Below the pieces are notes generated by a model, which saw only the letters and a list, made by a program, of their open reading frames with translations, was not told where the DNA came from and did not search any database. The translations under genes were made by a program, and so were the position numbers. 64,000 nt of DNA from Uloborus plumipes (Eukaryota > Arthropoda > Arachnida > Araneae > Uloboridae), in NCBI GenBank assembly GCA_038373865.1, contig JAXGGA010005204.1, positions 1-64,000 of the forward strand, given 5' to 3'. Shown here in pieces: positions 48,832 through 59,850 of this stretch. The stretch's first letter is position 1. The number at the start of each line of letters is the position of its first letter.

Positions 48832-49220
48832 ACCGACGAAAAAACGGAGGAGGTTCTCAGGTCAACCGGTATATATTTTTTTAATGTATGACCACGCATA
48901 ACTTTTTACTGAATAGGCCGATTTTGATTTTTTTTTGGAAAGGGTACACCTCCCTGATGGTCTCATGGTCCCATGATGCTGAATCCTGAAGAAATTGAGG
49001 GAAATCTTTAGAATTCCGTTCATGCGCACCCTCTTTGCGCATGAATTGAATTTCAAATTTCACGCGCACACTCTTGCGATTTGATGTGTATTAGGTAGCA
49101 GTAGCTCGCCGAAGAGTTGCCTAGCGGTAAGATGCTGGGCTCTCATTCGCAAGAGCTTGAGATCGATCCTCTATGGAGTCGGTGGATTTTCAAGCAGCAG
49201 AAAAAAAATGCACTGTCTAC
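48832..49220 (+). repeat. SINE-like repeat with tRNA-like box sequences
   Basis: TTGCCTAGCGGTAAG (49117-49131) resembles a Pol III A box and GAGATCGATCCTC (49159-49171) a B box, spaced about as in tRNA genes. I cannot fold a convincing anticodon arm, so this is not called a tRNA gene. Ends are approximate. Confidence 0.35.
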
Positions 49221-49606
49221 GTCAAACGATTATGCGGCATGCAAACCGCAGTTTTACTGATAGAATATATTTAGTCCTGAGTACCCCAATTTTTCAAAAA
49301 ATATATTTCCAGGCTCCCATCACCTAAACTTTTAAATTTTAAAATTAGTGATGCACTAATGAATCGGAGGTAAATGGTTACTTTGCGGATTAACCTGTAG
49401 GCCAGTTTTAGCCGCATAATCGGGTGAAAAACTAGTAATTTAAAAATGTTTTAATTAAATCAGCATAGAAATAAATCCTAAAAAGGAAAAAAATTGTTTT
49501 TAGTGGCAATCGCTTAAAATTTCAGACGCTTTAATAAAGTGAGATGAAGCGTCACGATGGCAACATGACACTCTTCCGGGTATACATTTACACTGAAAAG
49601 AATGAA

Positions 49607-50039
49607 ATAAAAATAAAATTTTGTAAAAAAAAGTAAAACCGACTTCAAAAACGCAGCTGAAAATTGCTCTGAAAAGTAAAAAATAAATTTATTCTTTGAA
49701 CACCATCGATACTACTTTTAAACATGAGTTTTGAAGTCGGTGTCGAAACAGTTAATAAAATCATTCGTACCCATTCTTCGGTTACGTGTTTTATAATAAA
49801 AACAACAAAAATGTTTCATTCTCAATTTCAAGTGTTTTTTGAAGGGAAAAATCAATCAAATGCTACAATCAATGGGTAAGAATGATTTTATTAACTGTTT
49901 CGACACCGACTTCAAAATTCATGTTTAAAAGTAGTATCGATGGTGTTCAAAGAATAAATTTATTTTTTACTTTTCAGAGCAATTTTCAGCTGCGTTTTTG
50001 AAGTTGGTTTTACTTTTTTTTACAAAATTTTATTTTTAT
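49607..50039. repeat. 433-bp foldback (long inverted repeat)
   Basis: Arms of about 170 nt (49607-49777 and 49869-50039), almost perfectly complementary, around a loop of roughly 90 nt. Outer ends ATAAAAATAAAATTTTGTAA; arms share AACGCAGCTGAAAATTGCTC. Would form a long hairpin in the pre-mRNA. Confidence 0.88.
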
Positions 50040-50742
50040 GATTAGCTTATTCATTATGAACAACATTCTGAAAAGTGGAGAGACAATGCATGCTCACAAT
50101 GCTCATCTTTACAAACTTCTACGTTCTGTAATTTATGACTCCACGCTCCACATTTCTGAAAGTTATAATTCTGCATATACTTCGGATAATCTTTTCAATT
50201 TTTTTATTCACATTTTAAATGTTATATAAAAAGGAATAAGTGAGACACTAATAAGGGAAAGCATTTTAAAAGTTACACGATATTATAGAAAAACAGTTAA
50301 AAACAATTCATCTATGCCATAAGAAATGTGCAAAGTTGTAATAATAACTGAAATATACTGTTCAAAAGCTGTAATATTTAAAACAAAAGCGTTGATTTTT
50401 AAACATACGAAATTAAAAGGAAAACTATATTATGCTGTAAGGAATTCTACCAAAAATATCCTTTCCAAAAGAAATTGGAGAAAAAAAATGACTGAGGAAT
50501 ATTATTTGGATTGAAAAAAATGTATACTCAGTTTTGGTGAACTTTTATCAAGCCAAGTCACTTCAGAGTTCAATGGTTAAAAAAATCGAAATCCGATTTA
50601 TCTTGTTTATTTTTCTCTTTACAATTGAATTTAATTCATTTGCTCGATTTTTGAAAACATCTTCCGAAACTCCTGAGAGTAATGTAATAAATATATTGTT
50701 CATTTGCAGCAGTCGATTTTGTTGGTTGAAAATTTAAAATAT

Positions 50743-51872
50743 GGGTGATTCTACAAAAATGGGCAAATTTATGTTCCATACTGATTGCTCTTTTTGTTTT
50801 TAATTTAATAAAAAACTATTTTGGGAATATTTTTATACGTCTTTTGTTCTATAATTTCCGTTATCAACAATGTCAATATTTAACTATTATTCATTTCAAA
50901 AAAAGGATATTAGATTGAAATGTCATCCACATGCCCTGTCCCATAGGTACAATTTTCACAATCAATGGAATATAGATTTAAAAAAAAATAAGTGTTTTTT
51001 TTCTCGAGTTTTTTATTTATAAATACGAATGTGTGCAAGATGTAAATCACAAAAAAAGCAAAAAAATATGAAAATAATATCTCTAAAAGTTAATCTAAAC
51101 TTTGTCCCAGCGGTTATCAGTCATTCACATGTCTAAAAAGTATAGATATTTTTCTCTGAAATGTTTTATTTCAAAATCTGGCAACACATCTTAAAATAAA
51201 GCATGGAACTTTGTTATTCCTGGCTGAGGATTAATTTTGCTGTTCTGCAATTACTTTTTGATAAAAAGCAAGCTAAACTCAACTTTCAAGGCAAGTGTTT
51301 AACTTTGTCATTAACATGCCCCACAGAATGCATGTAAAATGTACATGTAAATAAATTTTGATAATGAGTAATCCTAAGGCTTACATTTGTGGGTTCTAAT
51401 TCGAAGTGAAGCCAAAAAATATTCAAATATGAATTTTTGAGAGCACAATTACTTGTGTTTTGTCATTCACATGCCCTTTTTCTATTGTCATTCACATGCC
51501 CCAATATAAGACACGTGGATGAATCAAAAGCCAAACTATGACAGTACAATGTTTAAAAATTATGTCTAACAGTTTACTGGTTAAAAAATGTCATTAATAT
51601 ACCTATTGTGTTTGTGTTATTCACATACTTACTGTGTTATATTCACATACTTATTGTGTCATCCACATGTCCTTTTTATCATTCACATATGCCTTCAAAA
51701 AAATAAAAATCCAAAAATACAATAAAATACAAACATTTAAGCTCTGCTGATATTCTATTTTACTTATGTAACTTATCAAGTGCTTTGCTAATTTTTTTCA
51801 GATTTTTAATTTTAAATTAATTTTTTGAAATCTACATGTTAGAAATATTCCCGTATTTGTAGAATCACCCAT
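50743..51872. mobile_element. TA-flanked TIR element with TCATTCACATGCC motifs
   Basis: Ends TGGGTGATTCTACAAAAATG and its inverse (GTATTTGTAGAATCACCCA), each bordered by TA. The inside has about eight copies of GTCATTCACATGCCC or close variants (for example 50924, 51119, 51310, 51463, 51486, 51659, 51678). No transposase frame. Confidence 0.75.
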
Positions 51873-52401
51873 ATACATATTAATAAAATAAATATTTTTT
51901 TAATTACTCCAAATTCTCCTTTTCCAAGTTACAGCTTCAACCAAAAATCTCTTAGTTTTCATGCCTCAAAAAACACCTGAAATTTATGGACTAAATTTCT
52001 TGTAGATTGTGTTACTGTGTGTGGGGAAAATCTAGTTTTTGTCATGATTTGATAGAAATGTACTACATTTTATATGCTGATAAAAATGATATAAATCACT
52101 TTAAAAACTATTTTTTAAACGACGCTTTTTTTTTTTTTTTTTTTTGCAGAATGTATGGAGAAAAACATTTATAAAACGTGATTTGTTTGTACGTAATTTT
52201 TATTCTTTGTCTTGCCGATTTTTCTTTAAATTCATAATTATGAATTCCGTATTTTATTTAATTTTGAAGATAAATATTTTTCTAGCCTAGAACGCGAGAA
52301 AGTGCCAAAAAGTATAGCCCCTCTAGATGTTATGAAGAGCAGACAAAGATCATGTACATTGACCTGACCTTGCCCATTTCCCCTTTTTCTCTTTTTTACA
52401 G

Positions 52402-52569
52402 GCAAGGCCTTAGCGCCATCTACTGTCAGCGCTTCAGGTGACACTCCATATTACTTAAAATTGCACTTCATCGTACCAGTGGCGGCATCTATCGTCATCA
52501 TTGTTATAGTAATTGTTGTTGCATGGGTTTGGGTAAAGAAAGCTCAATTCAGAGACGAAAGAGAAGCAG
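52402..52569 (+). CDS. sDscam: Transmembrane exon
   Basis: 168 nt, phase 1-1, from TCTTTTTTACAG to GCAG|GTAAAA. Encodes a short juxtamembrane stem (KALAPSTVSASGDTPYYLKL), a helix starting at FIVPVAASIVIIVIVIVV and ending AWVWV, then the stop-transfer KKAQFRDEREA. Makes the protein a type I membrane protein. Confidence 0.95.
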
Positions 52570-53128
52570 GTAAAATTTCTAAATTATATTTTTATTTTCC
52601 GGCAAAAAAAATTTTGTGACCTGTTTATACAATAATCCGTTTTTGAGTAGTAACATACACATAAAAGTTCAATAAAATATTTAATACATAGTATGAAAAA
52701 AAAAGTAGCTTGGATCAAATTCATATTTGTTACATTTTTTTTTTCTTTTTGCATTCTTTTTTCGTTAAAAATTTAAAAACATCTAGCTATTAATTTTCAT
52801 TTTGATCTTATAAAATTTAAATCATCATCCAAATATTTATTATTTTCATCGGACTTATTTTATTGTTTTCTACATTTATACCTTTACTATATTTATTTTT
52901 TTACTGTATTGAATCACTTCTTAGTTGTAAAAATGCGACTCTTTGTATTTAGCTTAAATTACTTTTACAATTCATTATTCATCGCAATTTGCTATTATGA
53001 AAAGCTTCTATGTCTATGAAGTACTAAATAAGTCTAAAGAATTTTATACAATATTTAAATATTCCATTCAAAGTTGATATTATTCCATAAATTAAATTTA
53101 AAAGGAAACCACTGGGGGAAAAATTCTT

Positions 53129-53172
53129 AAAGAAAGTCTATGTACATATCAATATGTACATAGACTTTCTTT
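53129..53172. repeat. Perfect 20-bp-arm palindrome
   Basis: Arms 53129-53148 and 53153-53172 are exact complements with the loop TCAA. It lies in the intron after the transmembrane exon. Confidence 0.92.
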
Positions 53173-53453
53173 ATTGTATTATATATATATTAGACATTGG
53201 TATGTGTTCTAAATAGGAAATCACCGAAGTCATTTTTCACCAAACTGAAAAATCTAGGCAGTTTTTTATTTTAACATTAATTTAATTTTTCAATTCTAAT
53301 TTATTTTTCTTTTAATATTACTAATAATGGTGGTTAGCGTACACAATTATGCAAAGCTTCTTGATCAGAGCAAAACATGTTAAATATTTTCTGACCAATG
53401 TTTTCCGCTTTTTTTTTTTTTTTTTTTTGTTCGTGAAAATCCTTTTGATTTGT

Positions 53454-53688
53454 CTGTACCTCAGAACCAGAACGACGTAAGTCCAAAAATGGCCATTTTC
53501 ACTTTTTTGCTTCATTGTATGTAGAATCTTATTCCACATTGACTCATTAAAACAGTATTCTATAAAACAAATTCCTTCACAATTATTTAGCAGCGTGAAA
53601 AGAGCGCGAGTCCCATCCTTTGCATGTATCCGACATTCGTTTAAAAATGACGAAAATGGACTTACGTTAGTCTGGTTCTGAGGTACAG
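53454..53688. repeat. Hairpin element relative with CTGTACCTCAGAACC ends
   Basis: Same ends as the hairpin at 26012-26153 (CTGTACCTCAGAACCAGA and its inverse), but with a 235-bp span and an unrelated centre. This looks like a longer parental form or a sister element. Confidence 0.8.
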
Positions 53689-53821
53689 TTATATTCCTTT
53701 ACTTTTATCACAAAAGTGTTTATTTTTTTCAATTGAACTAATACAGTTAGTTCTTTCCAGTGGCGTGCCTCCCAGACGAAAGCTTATAACTATGAAAAAA
53801 ATTATTTCTGTGTAACTCATA

Positions 53822-54389
53822 CACTGCGAAAAATGAACTGTTGTTTTTACAGTATAATACTGGCAGAAGTAAGTACTTTTACAGTATTCCTAGCAGCATC
53901 ATCTCATCGGCCGATGATCCAATATGTCTCATCGACCAAACGGAATCCGAGCAGCAAAATCCGATGAGTTTTGCTCGAAATAGGATGAGATTTGGAGCAA
54001 TTTACGAGAAGAACAGTCCCGTGCCGATGAATTTCATCGGGAAACTTGATCGGAAGGATATCGTTTTCTGATGGAATATAGCTCGGCTTATTTTCATCGG
54101 AAAAGTTGATCGGAAGAATATCGTTTTCCGATGAAAAGTAGCTCATTGAAAACCGTGCTCGGATACTGATCGGAACGATGTCATCGTGCGTAACGGGATC
54201 AGTTTACGAGGAGTTCGATGATCGGCCGAGCAAAATCCGATGAGTTGATGCTACTTGGGATAATACTTCCAGCTCAAAACTAAAATTGCTAATTTTACAG
54301 TTTATTACTGTGTATTTTACAGTTTTTCCCTGGAACCTCTGCTACCAGTATTATACTGTAAAAACAAGTTTATTTTTTGCATTGCAGTG
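53822..54389. repeat. CACTG-type MITE, copy 8, split by another element
   Basis: Left part CACTGCGAAAAATGAACTG and right part ending ATTGCAGTG belong to one MITE whose middle is occupied by the element at 53888-54260. Confidence 0.8.
53888..54260. mobile_element. TIR element with CATCGG/CCGATGA repeats, nested
   Basis: Inverted ends TCCTAGCAGCATCATCTCAT and TCCCAAGTAGCATCAACTCA (right end read in reverse), about 373 bp, inserted at TA in the MITE. The interior repeats ATCGGAARRATATCGTTTTC twice and CCGATGA several times. Confidence 0.75.
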
Positions 54390-55840
54390 CTATTTTTTCT
54401 GGAGCGTGGGCCTTCAAACCTTGTGCCCCCACCCCCTCTGAGGAGGCGCTATTTACGTTATTGGTTTTCTCCAAACAATGATGGAAAACAATTGATGACA
54501 TTAATAGGAGTTGAAATTGTTTTTTATTACTAAATCTCGTATTCTCTGCTATACTTTAGTCCAGAGTTTCTTAGCCTCTTTGACCCGCGGACAGGCAAAG
54601 ACTTTCAAAAAAAAAAAAGAAACACGGACCGGTGAGTCCTTCTCTCCCTTTTTTTCGTTTTTCCAAAAAAAAAAAAACTTCTACTCGTGAATCGTTAAAA
54701 TATGTACGAACAAATGAAGTGTTTCTCCATTTTTCTTTCCTTTTATGGCTAAAAGTATATAGATAAATAAAAACTCAAGTACCGTTAAAAACTTCTAAGT
54801 TTTGTGGAGGAGAGAGGAGAGGTGTTATTCTTCTATTTTTGCAAATCATAATTAATAATTAATGCAGAGATAAATACATAAATATAACTTTACTTGGTAC
54901 TAAATAACTGCTAGAAAAAATATTTAAAAATTAAAATTGTCATTTATATAAATAATAAACATTGGTCAAAAACAGATTTCGAAAATTACCACGAAAGTCG
55001 TGTAAAGTACCGTATTTTAAATTAATGTGAACAATTTTTTTCTTTCTATTTCTTATTTTATCCTTTGAGTAAGGAATTGTTTTTTTATTTAACATAATTG
55101 AGCAAAAGTCTCTGAGGACCGGTCCAATTTTTCTGCGGACCGTTGCCGTTCAGCCGGACCACCGGTTGAAAATAGCTGCTATAGTCTATTAATTTTCAAG
55201 AAATGTAAACGATTATTAGACACAATTAACCAGTTTTATATTGAATGATTCAATCTTACAAGAAAAAATTAAAGTCTAGTACTTTTCTGAATTTCGTCAT
55301 TGCAGTGCAGCCTTCAGACTACTTCAGAAAGGGGGGATAACTTTTTTGTGTTCACTATCATTCTGAAAAGCTATCTTTAAAAGAATATTAGTACGCATGC
55401 GTTAACAGGCATTCTTACTTTTGAAAAAGATTGGCCGCAAAAAGTTGTGTTATGTCTTTTGTCCATTATTTTTCTTAAATTAAAGGACGAATATGGACAA
55501 ATAAATTATGCATTTTTTTATATTATAATATGAATTTATTAAACCATATTTTAAAGCATTTTCTCTGATTTTCTTTTGCATAACTCTTCGTTATAACAGT
55601 GCAAATGAGGAAATTTAATTAGTGTGGTTTCTTTCCTTTATTTCTTTTTAAAACGCTTGATGAAGGAAATTTTTTGACTCCTAGGTCCTACAGCTTTTTA
55701 AATAAAATTAATCTTAATGTTTTTCAAAAGAGAGCGCTTGTGTAAGGTTAAATGAGTTATAGGTGTTAAGAGCTGGAAGAGCAATCACGGAGACTAATTT
55801 TCTGCAGATTTCAACTGATATTTTCAAACCAAAAAGTAAC

Positions 55841-56130
55841 CAAGGGCGGATCCAGAAATGTTCCAAGGCAGAGGCGATTGATTTTTTTTCTTACTTGCCC
55901 ATTTTTTTCGCCATGCATCCTTGTTAACATATGTTGATTACAAATGTTTTGGTCTTCCATTTCGAAAAATTTCCAGCTTAGAGCCCCAAATCCCCGCACC
56001 CTTTCCATAAAAATCATCAAAGATCAACTAAATGGCCTTTTTTGAACTTCAAAATCTAAAAACTGCTGGAGAATAGTCCCTCAAGGGAGGGGCGATCGCC
56101 CCCATCGCCCCTCCCTTGTATCCGCCCTTG
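55841..56130. mobile_element. 290-bp hAT-type MITE with 8-bp target duplication
   Basis: Ends CAAGGGCGGATCCAG and its inverse (GTATCCGCCCTTG), flanked by AAAGTAAC on both sides (55833-55840, 56131-56138). An 8-bp duplication is the mark of hAT elements. It lies 327 bp before the cytoplasmic exon. Confidence 0.9.
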
Positions 56131-56457
56131 AAAGTAACTAAAAGTTTTACGCAATTTCTGCAGATTCCGTAAATTGAAAAAGTAAATTACGATCTCTCAA
56201 ATGACACTATTTTCACTCCAAACTTTGTATTTTCGGATGAAAAAAACTGTATGACCCTTTAATGAAATCGCTCAGGTTGGACATTGACAACATCTTGAAT
56301 AATCTCTTGAATTATTAGCAATTTGTTGAATTTGATAAGAAAAAAAGGTATAATTATGGAGGAAAAAGCCATGACCAATAATAAATGAGGTGCAGAACAA
56401 TTCATTGAATTATTTTGTGATATATATTTATAACATAAAAATTTTATTTTCCTACAG

Positions 56458-56621
56458 CTCGGGTGTCTTTGTACGCCGAAGCCTACTACACCCTGCCTCA
56501 CAAGGGCGGCTTTTTCCCGACGCAAGTCCCGATGGCAGCCGGAGCCGCTGGTCCTACTGTAACGCAAGACGATGCCTACGACGTTCCCTGGGATCTACCA
56601 GTCGCCAGACCTAAGCAATGA
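56458..56621 (+). CDS. sDscam: Cytoplasmic-tail exon with stop
   Basis: Begins in phase 1 after TTTTCCTACAG. The frame continuing from the membrane exon encodes ARVSLYAEAYYTLPHKGG, then GPTVTQDDAYDVPWDLP and ends RPKQ-stop (TGA 56619-56621), a tail of about 63 residues after the helix. YDVP is a canonical Crk-type SH2 ligand if phosphorylated. Odd: the +1 frame from about 56588 reads YQSPDLSNEV... to a TGA at 56656-56658 and is the only frame that uses both downstream ends sensibly, so a 1-nt shift in or near TGGGA (56589-56593) is possible. The exon probably extends further as 3' UTR. Confidence 0.85.
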
Positions 56622-57239
56622 GGTCAGTAGCCTTGACTCGTTGAAAGCAGGAGGGTGAATGGAAAGGCAAGGGACCCACTTGAAAAGCCTTAGAAAAAAA
56701 GTATAATAGATCAAAGAAAGGGAAAAGGCCTATTCTCACTTTTCTTCCTTCAAAAATTGGATCACCCCATCTTACTCGCTGCAAAGTTCTGAAACCGTAG
56801 CTCTTTTGTACATTTACAAGGGACTCCTCTCAAATGAAGAGCTTGTGTCCAAAAGGCGTTGAGTCAACTTTTTCTACAAATTGAGTTTTTGGATGGATAA
56901 GATAGCACCCAGCAAAAAAAAATCTGCTAAAAAGCTTTTAAAAATTTGTAGAAACGTAAGCATATTTGCAACATGCTTCAAAAAACGTGTAGATAAAATA
57001 TTTTGAGAAAACTATAAGGGAAAAAAAATGTTTATTTTCTGCAGATTATACTGGAGACAAAATGCAGATTTTTCTGTCTTAAAAGTCTGCAAAAATCTTT
57101 AAAAAAGCTTCAAAAGCATTTTTTTCCACATGTTCTGCAGTTTATTTTTAGCTGGGCATGAAAAATACAAATTCGAAAGCGACGACCAGCAGCAGGCTCT
57201 GAGCCAGTTAAACTTGTACTAGCCTGTTAGTTAATCCCC

Positions 57240-57245
57240 AATAAA
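57240..57245 (+). terminator. Proximal poly(A) signal AATAAA
   Basis: Canonical hexamer 619 nt after the frame-0 stop, inside the optional terminal intron. Use is inferred. Confidence 0.5.
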
Positions 57246-58189
57246 GATCAAGACACATTTTAAAATTATTCATTCACACAAGTAACAGCTGCTTTTAGAA
57301 AACTAACTCCAAATGCCTGCAGCATTGTTGAAGTAGTATTTTTTCCTGATCAGCTTGGAATATGAAAAGCTTGAAGCAATGACCCCTGGTTTTTCCCATC
57401 TGTGCAAAAATTTAGCCCATAATCGTCCTCCATTTCAATGAACTTAAACAAATGAATGATATTCCATGTCTAAAAGTGCATTTGCGATATAAGTAGATTT
57501 TTCAAAAAGTTCAGTCACATTGAAAACAGAGTGAAATTTGTGTTTCTTTCCAGAAAGAATTATGTGTACTTCAGTATTTACTCCACCACAGCTACAGGTT
57601 TTGCGATTAAAACATATTTTTGCATTTTTTGTTTGGACGGTTTTAGATAACTGCGTGTGCGTGCGAACAACAACAGCCAAAACACCGCCAAATAAATCGC
57701 TAAAATTGTTTTAACCATCAAATCTGTAGCTGCGGTGAAGTAAATACGGAAATACCGAATTAAGTCAGTACTGGTAAATGCTGTGAAAAAAATGATTTAG
57801 TCAGATTTAACAGCTGCAGTGTGCCTCGAGAGATCACGTGGTTTATCTTAAGTGGAGCACATAGAAAAAGAGTTATCCCGTTCTGAAATAAAATATAAAA
57901 GCAATTAGAACAAAGCAAAAAAAATTAAAAAATTATTTGAAATTTTGGGAATTAACGAATTTTACAAATGTTTATATTTTTCACTATCTTGCAACGATAC
58001 ATCTAGGGCTAAACGTAAGTGAAAATAGCAATGAAGAAATATAGAATTTGTCAATGATTTATGGTAACTAACTACTTTCTTTACGCATCTAAAATGCATG
58101 CCGTATTTACACGAAAAAAAATCGGAACTACTTTTAGAGAAAGTCATTTCATTTAGTTATTTGTGTGAGCCGAAAGAACGTAAGCTATA

Positions 58190-58433
58190 TTGCCGTGCTA
58201 AGTGCAAAACTGGTATCTGCAGTCAAGCTCTGAGATATAACTCTTTAAACTTTTGGGCCCCCATGTATTTGATTCAGGTGATAGTTTTTCAGAATTTTTT
58301 TAAAAATATTTCCCGTTCTCAAATGACCATATAATTTTGTATTGAAGTAAAATACGTCATAAAGAGCCATCTGCCGGCGATAACTCAATTTTCTTAAAAA
58401 GTGCAGATACGACTTTTGTGCTTAGCACGGCAG
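58190..58433. repeat. CTGCCGTGCTAA TIR element, copy 2
   Basis: Ends TTGCCGTGCTAAGTGCAAAA and the inverse of CTGCCGTGCTAAGCACAAAA, about 244 bp. Same family as 45270-45518. Confidence 0.75.
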
Positions 58434-58995
58434 TTAGGGTGCAGCTGTAATGCTGATGATATATTTTTTTTTAAGTTTATAATTTGTATTATGATACAGA
58501 ATGGTTTCTTATGCTCAAATATATGTAAATTAAAATGAGTATAAAGTATAAATATCTTTGCGCAAATATGTCGCAATCGAGCAAATGGATTGATCACTTT
58601 ATGAAAAATTATTTTGTCACATTTTGCACGTCAGTATACAGCTGCTACATTGATGTCTATGTTTCCTAAACATCGATGTTTTTGTTAAAACATCGATGTA
58701 TTAATCTGAACATTTTTGAAATACAAACATTGAAAGATAGTTTTCGTCCTAAAAGCCAATATAACCATTAAAATTAGTAACGTATGTAATCGCGCTAAGT
58801 TATGCAGTAAAATGTTCTACAGTATAAATGCAAAAGAATATGTCAACGCTTTACCTTTTTATCAGTTGATTAACTTTATAATTTTATCAAAACCTCCTTA
58901 TCTCAAACTTTTTTCTCTCCTGAAATTCGAGATAGACAGGTTTGACTGTAATAATAATTTTACAACTCTAACTGATAAACTTTTTCTCTCCACAG

Positions 58996-59031
58996 GAATC
59001 AACTAGTGATGTTGCTTCCCAAAAACATTAG
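58996..59031 (+). CDS. sDscam: Possible alternative C-terminal exon
   Basis: Behind a good acceptor (TTTTTCTCTCCACAG) one frame reads ESTSDVASQKH-stop, in phase 0. It fits the +1 frame of the previous exon (…SNE|EST…). In frame 0 the stop comes before the junction and this would only be 3' UTR. The exon would run to the poly(A) signal at 59263. Confidence 0.45.
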   Translation, partial: ESTSDVASQKH

Positions 59032-59262
59032 AAACGAATATCTCTCTTTATTGTAAAACTGACTTTTCTACGATTTTTTATGGTGAGTAGAAATGATGTG
59101 AACAAATATTAGCTCGTCGTGCTCTTTATTCTCTATGTATTTTCTAGTATGCCAAGGACATTTTATAAGTATTTATCAGCTTCATGAAGATGTACATATT
59201 TGTAAATTTCACAATTCATTTGCAGTTTCTCTACAACTATGTAATGCATTTATTTGTTTTGT

Positions 59263-59268
59263 AATAAA
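59263..59268 (+). terminator. Distal poly(A) signal AATAAA
   Basis: Canonical hexamer 232 nt after the stop of the possible last exon, followed by T-rich sequence. Likely distal end of the gene. Confidence 0.5.
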
Positions 59269-59363
59269 TGTTTTTCGACAAAACTCTTATGGTCTGCTGT
59301 TATTTCATTTTTTTTACTCTAGGTGGTTTATTCTTTTCACGTGCACTTCTGAAATAACTATTT

Positions 59364-59366
<3 letters not shown>

Positions 59367-59407
<41 letters not shown>
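59367..59407. repeat. (TA)n microsatellite
   Basis: About 20 TA units downstream of the gene's distal poly(A) signal. Confidence 0.95.
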
Positions 59408-59409
<2 letters not shown>

Positions 59410-59639
59410 GAATGTGGGAGTAAGTGAAACAATTAAGATAACTTAAATTCTTCGAAACGAACAAATTGGAAATTTAAAAGCAAATAAAACATGAATAATA
59501 CATTTTCTACTAAATCTTACATTGAAATACTATTTTTTGTTATCTTTGGCAGTAAATTTGTGCCTTCAAAATGTGAAAAATTTTCACTTATTTTTTTCAT
59601 AGGACCAAGTGAAAGATAAAAAACTTTTCTAAATATGTC

Positions 59640-59850
59640 TTGCTTGATTGTTCAAAATGCTTTTTGATCAAATGAATAAAAAAAAACAAATGAATAAATA
59701 AGAAAAGAAAGAGCGAATAAATAAATGATTAATACGTGAGAAAAGATAAATGAGTGAAAAAAAATAGTGAATAAATAAGAAAAAAGTGAATGAATGAATA
59801 ATGAAATGAAGAAACGGAAATGAAATCACAAATGAATATGTAATTGAGTT
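59640..59850. repeat. AATGAATA-rich low-complexity tract
   Basis: Repeated AAATGAATAAATAAGAAAA-like words. It creates a long but meaningless minus-strand frame. Confidence 0.7.

Larger units (their letters stand above)
1372..56621 (+). other. sDscam: Shortened Dscam (sDscam-alpha type) locus, 5'-incomplete
   Basis: Seven alternative Ig1 exons (six with their own signal-peptide exon) are followed by 12 constant exons encoding Ig2, Ig3, three FNIII domains, a transmembrane helix and a short tail. Using cassette 5 the spliced frame is 2,157 nt: signal peptide residues 1-20, Ig1 21-117, Ig2 118-213, Ig3 214-310, FNIII-1 311-410, FNIII-2 411-513, FNIII-3 514-608, transmembrane about 631-653, tail to 718. 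Known of the family: sDscams are type I cell-surface adhesion proteins of chelicerates, with tandem 5' cassettes that give isoform-specific homophilic binding. A single variable Ig per cassette fits the alpha type; the beta type has two. Junctions are read from GT/GC-AG sites and frame continuity. More cassettes probably lie left of the window. Confidence 0.93.
56623..58995 (+). other. Alternative terminal intron / proximal 3' UTR
   Basis: AATGAG|GTCAGT at 56622/56623 and CTCTCCACAG at 58995 define a 2.4-kb intron. If retained, the first poly(A) signal at 57240 would end the message. It holds a CTGCCGTGCTAA element (58190-58433) and CATCGATG remnants at about 58650-58700. Confidence 0.55.

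Noticed and set aside
49108..49180. tRNA gene
   Set aside because: Box-like words only; acceptor and anticodon stems do not pair well.
53129..53172. miRNA precursor
   Set aside because: Arms are only 20 nt, perfectly paired, with a 4-nt loop; shorter than usual precursors.
56390..56614. 74-codon frame overlapping the tail exon
   Set aside because: It runs through the intron and acceptor and is out of phase with the upstream membrane exon.
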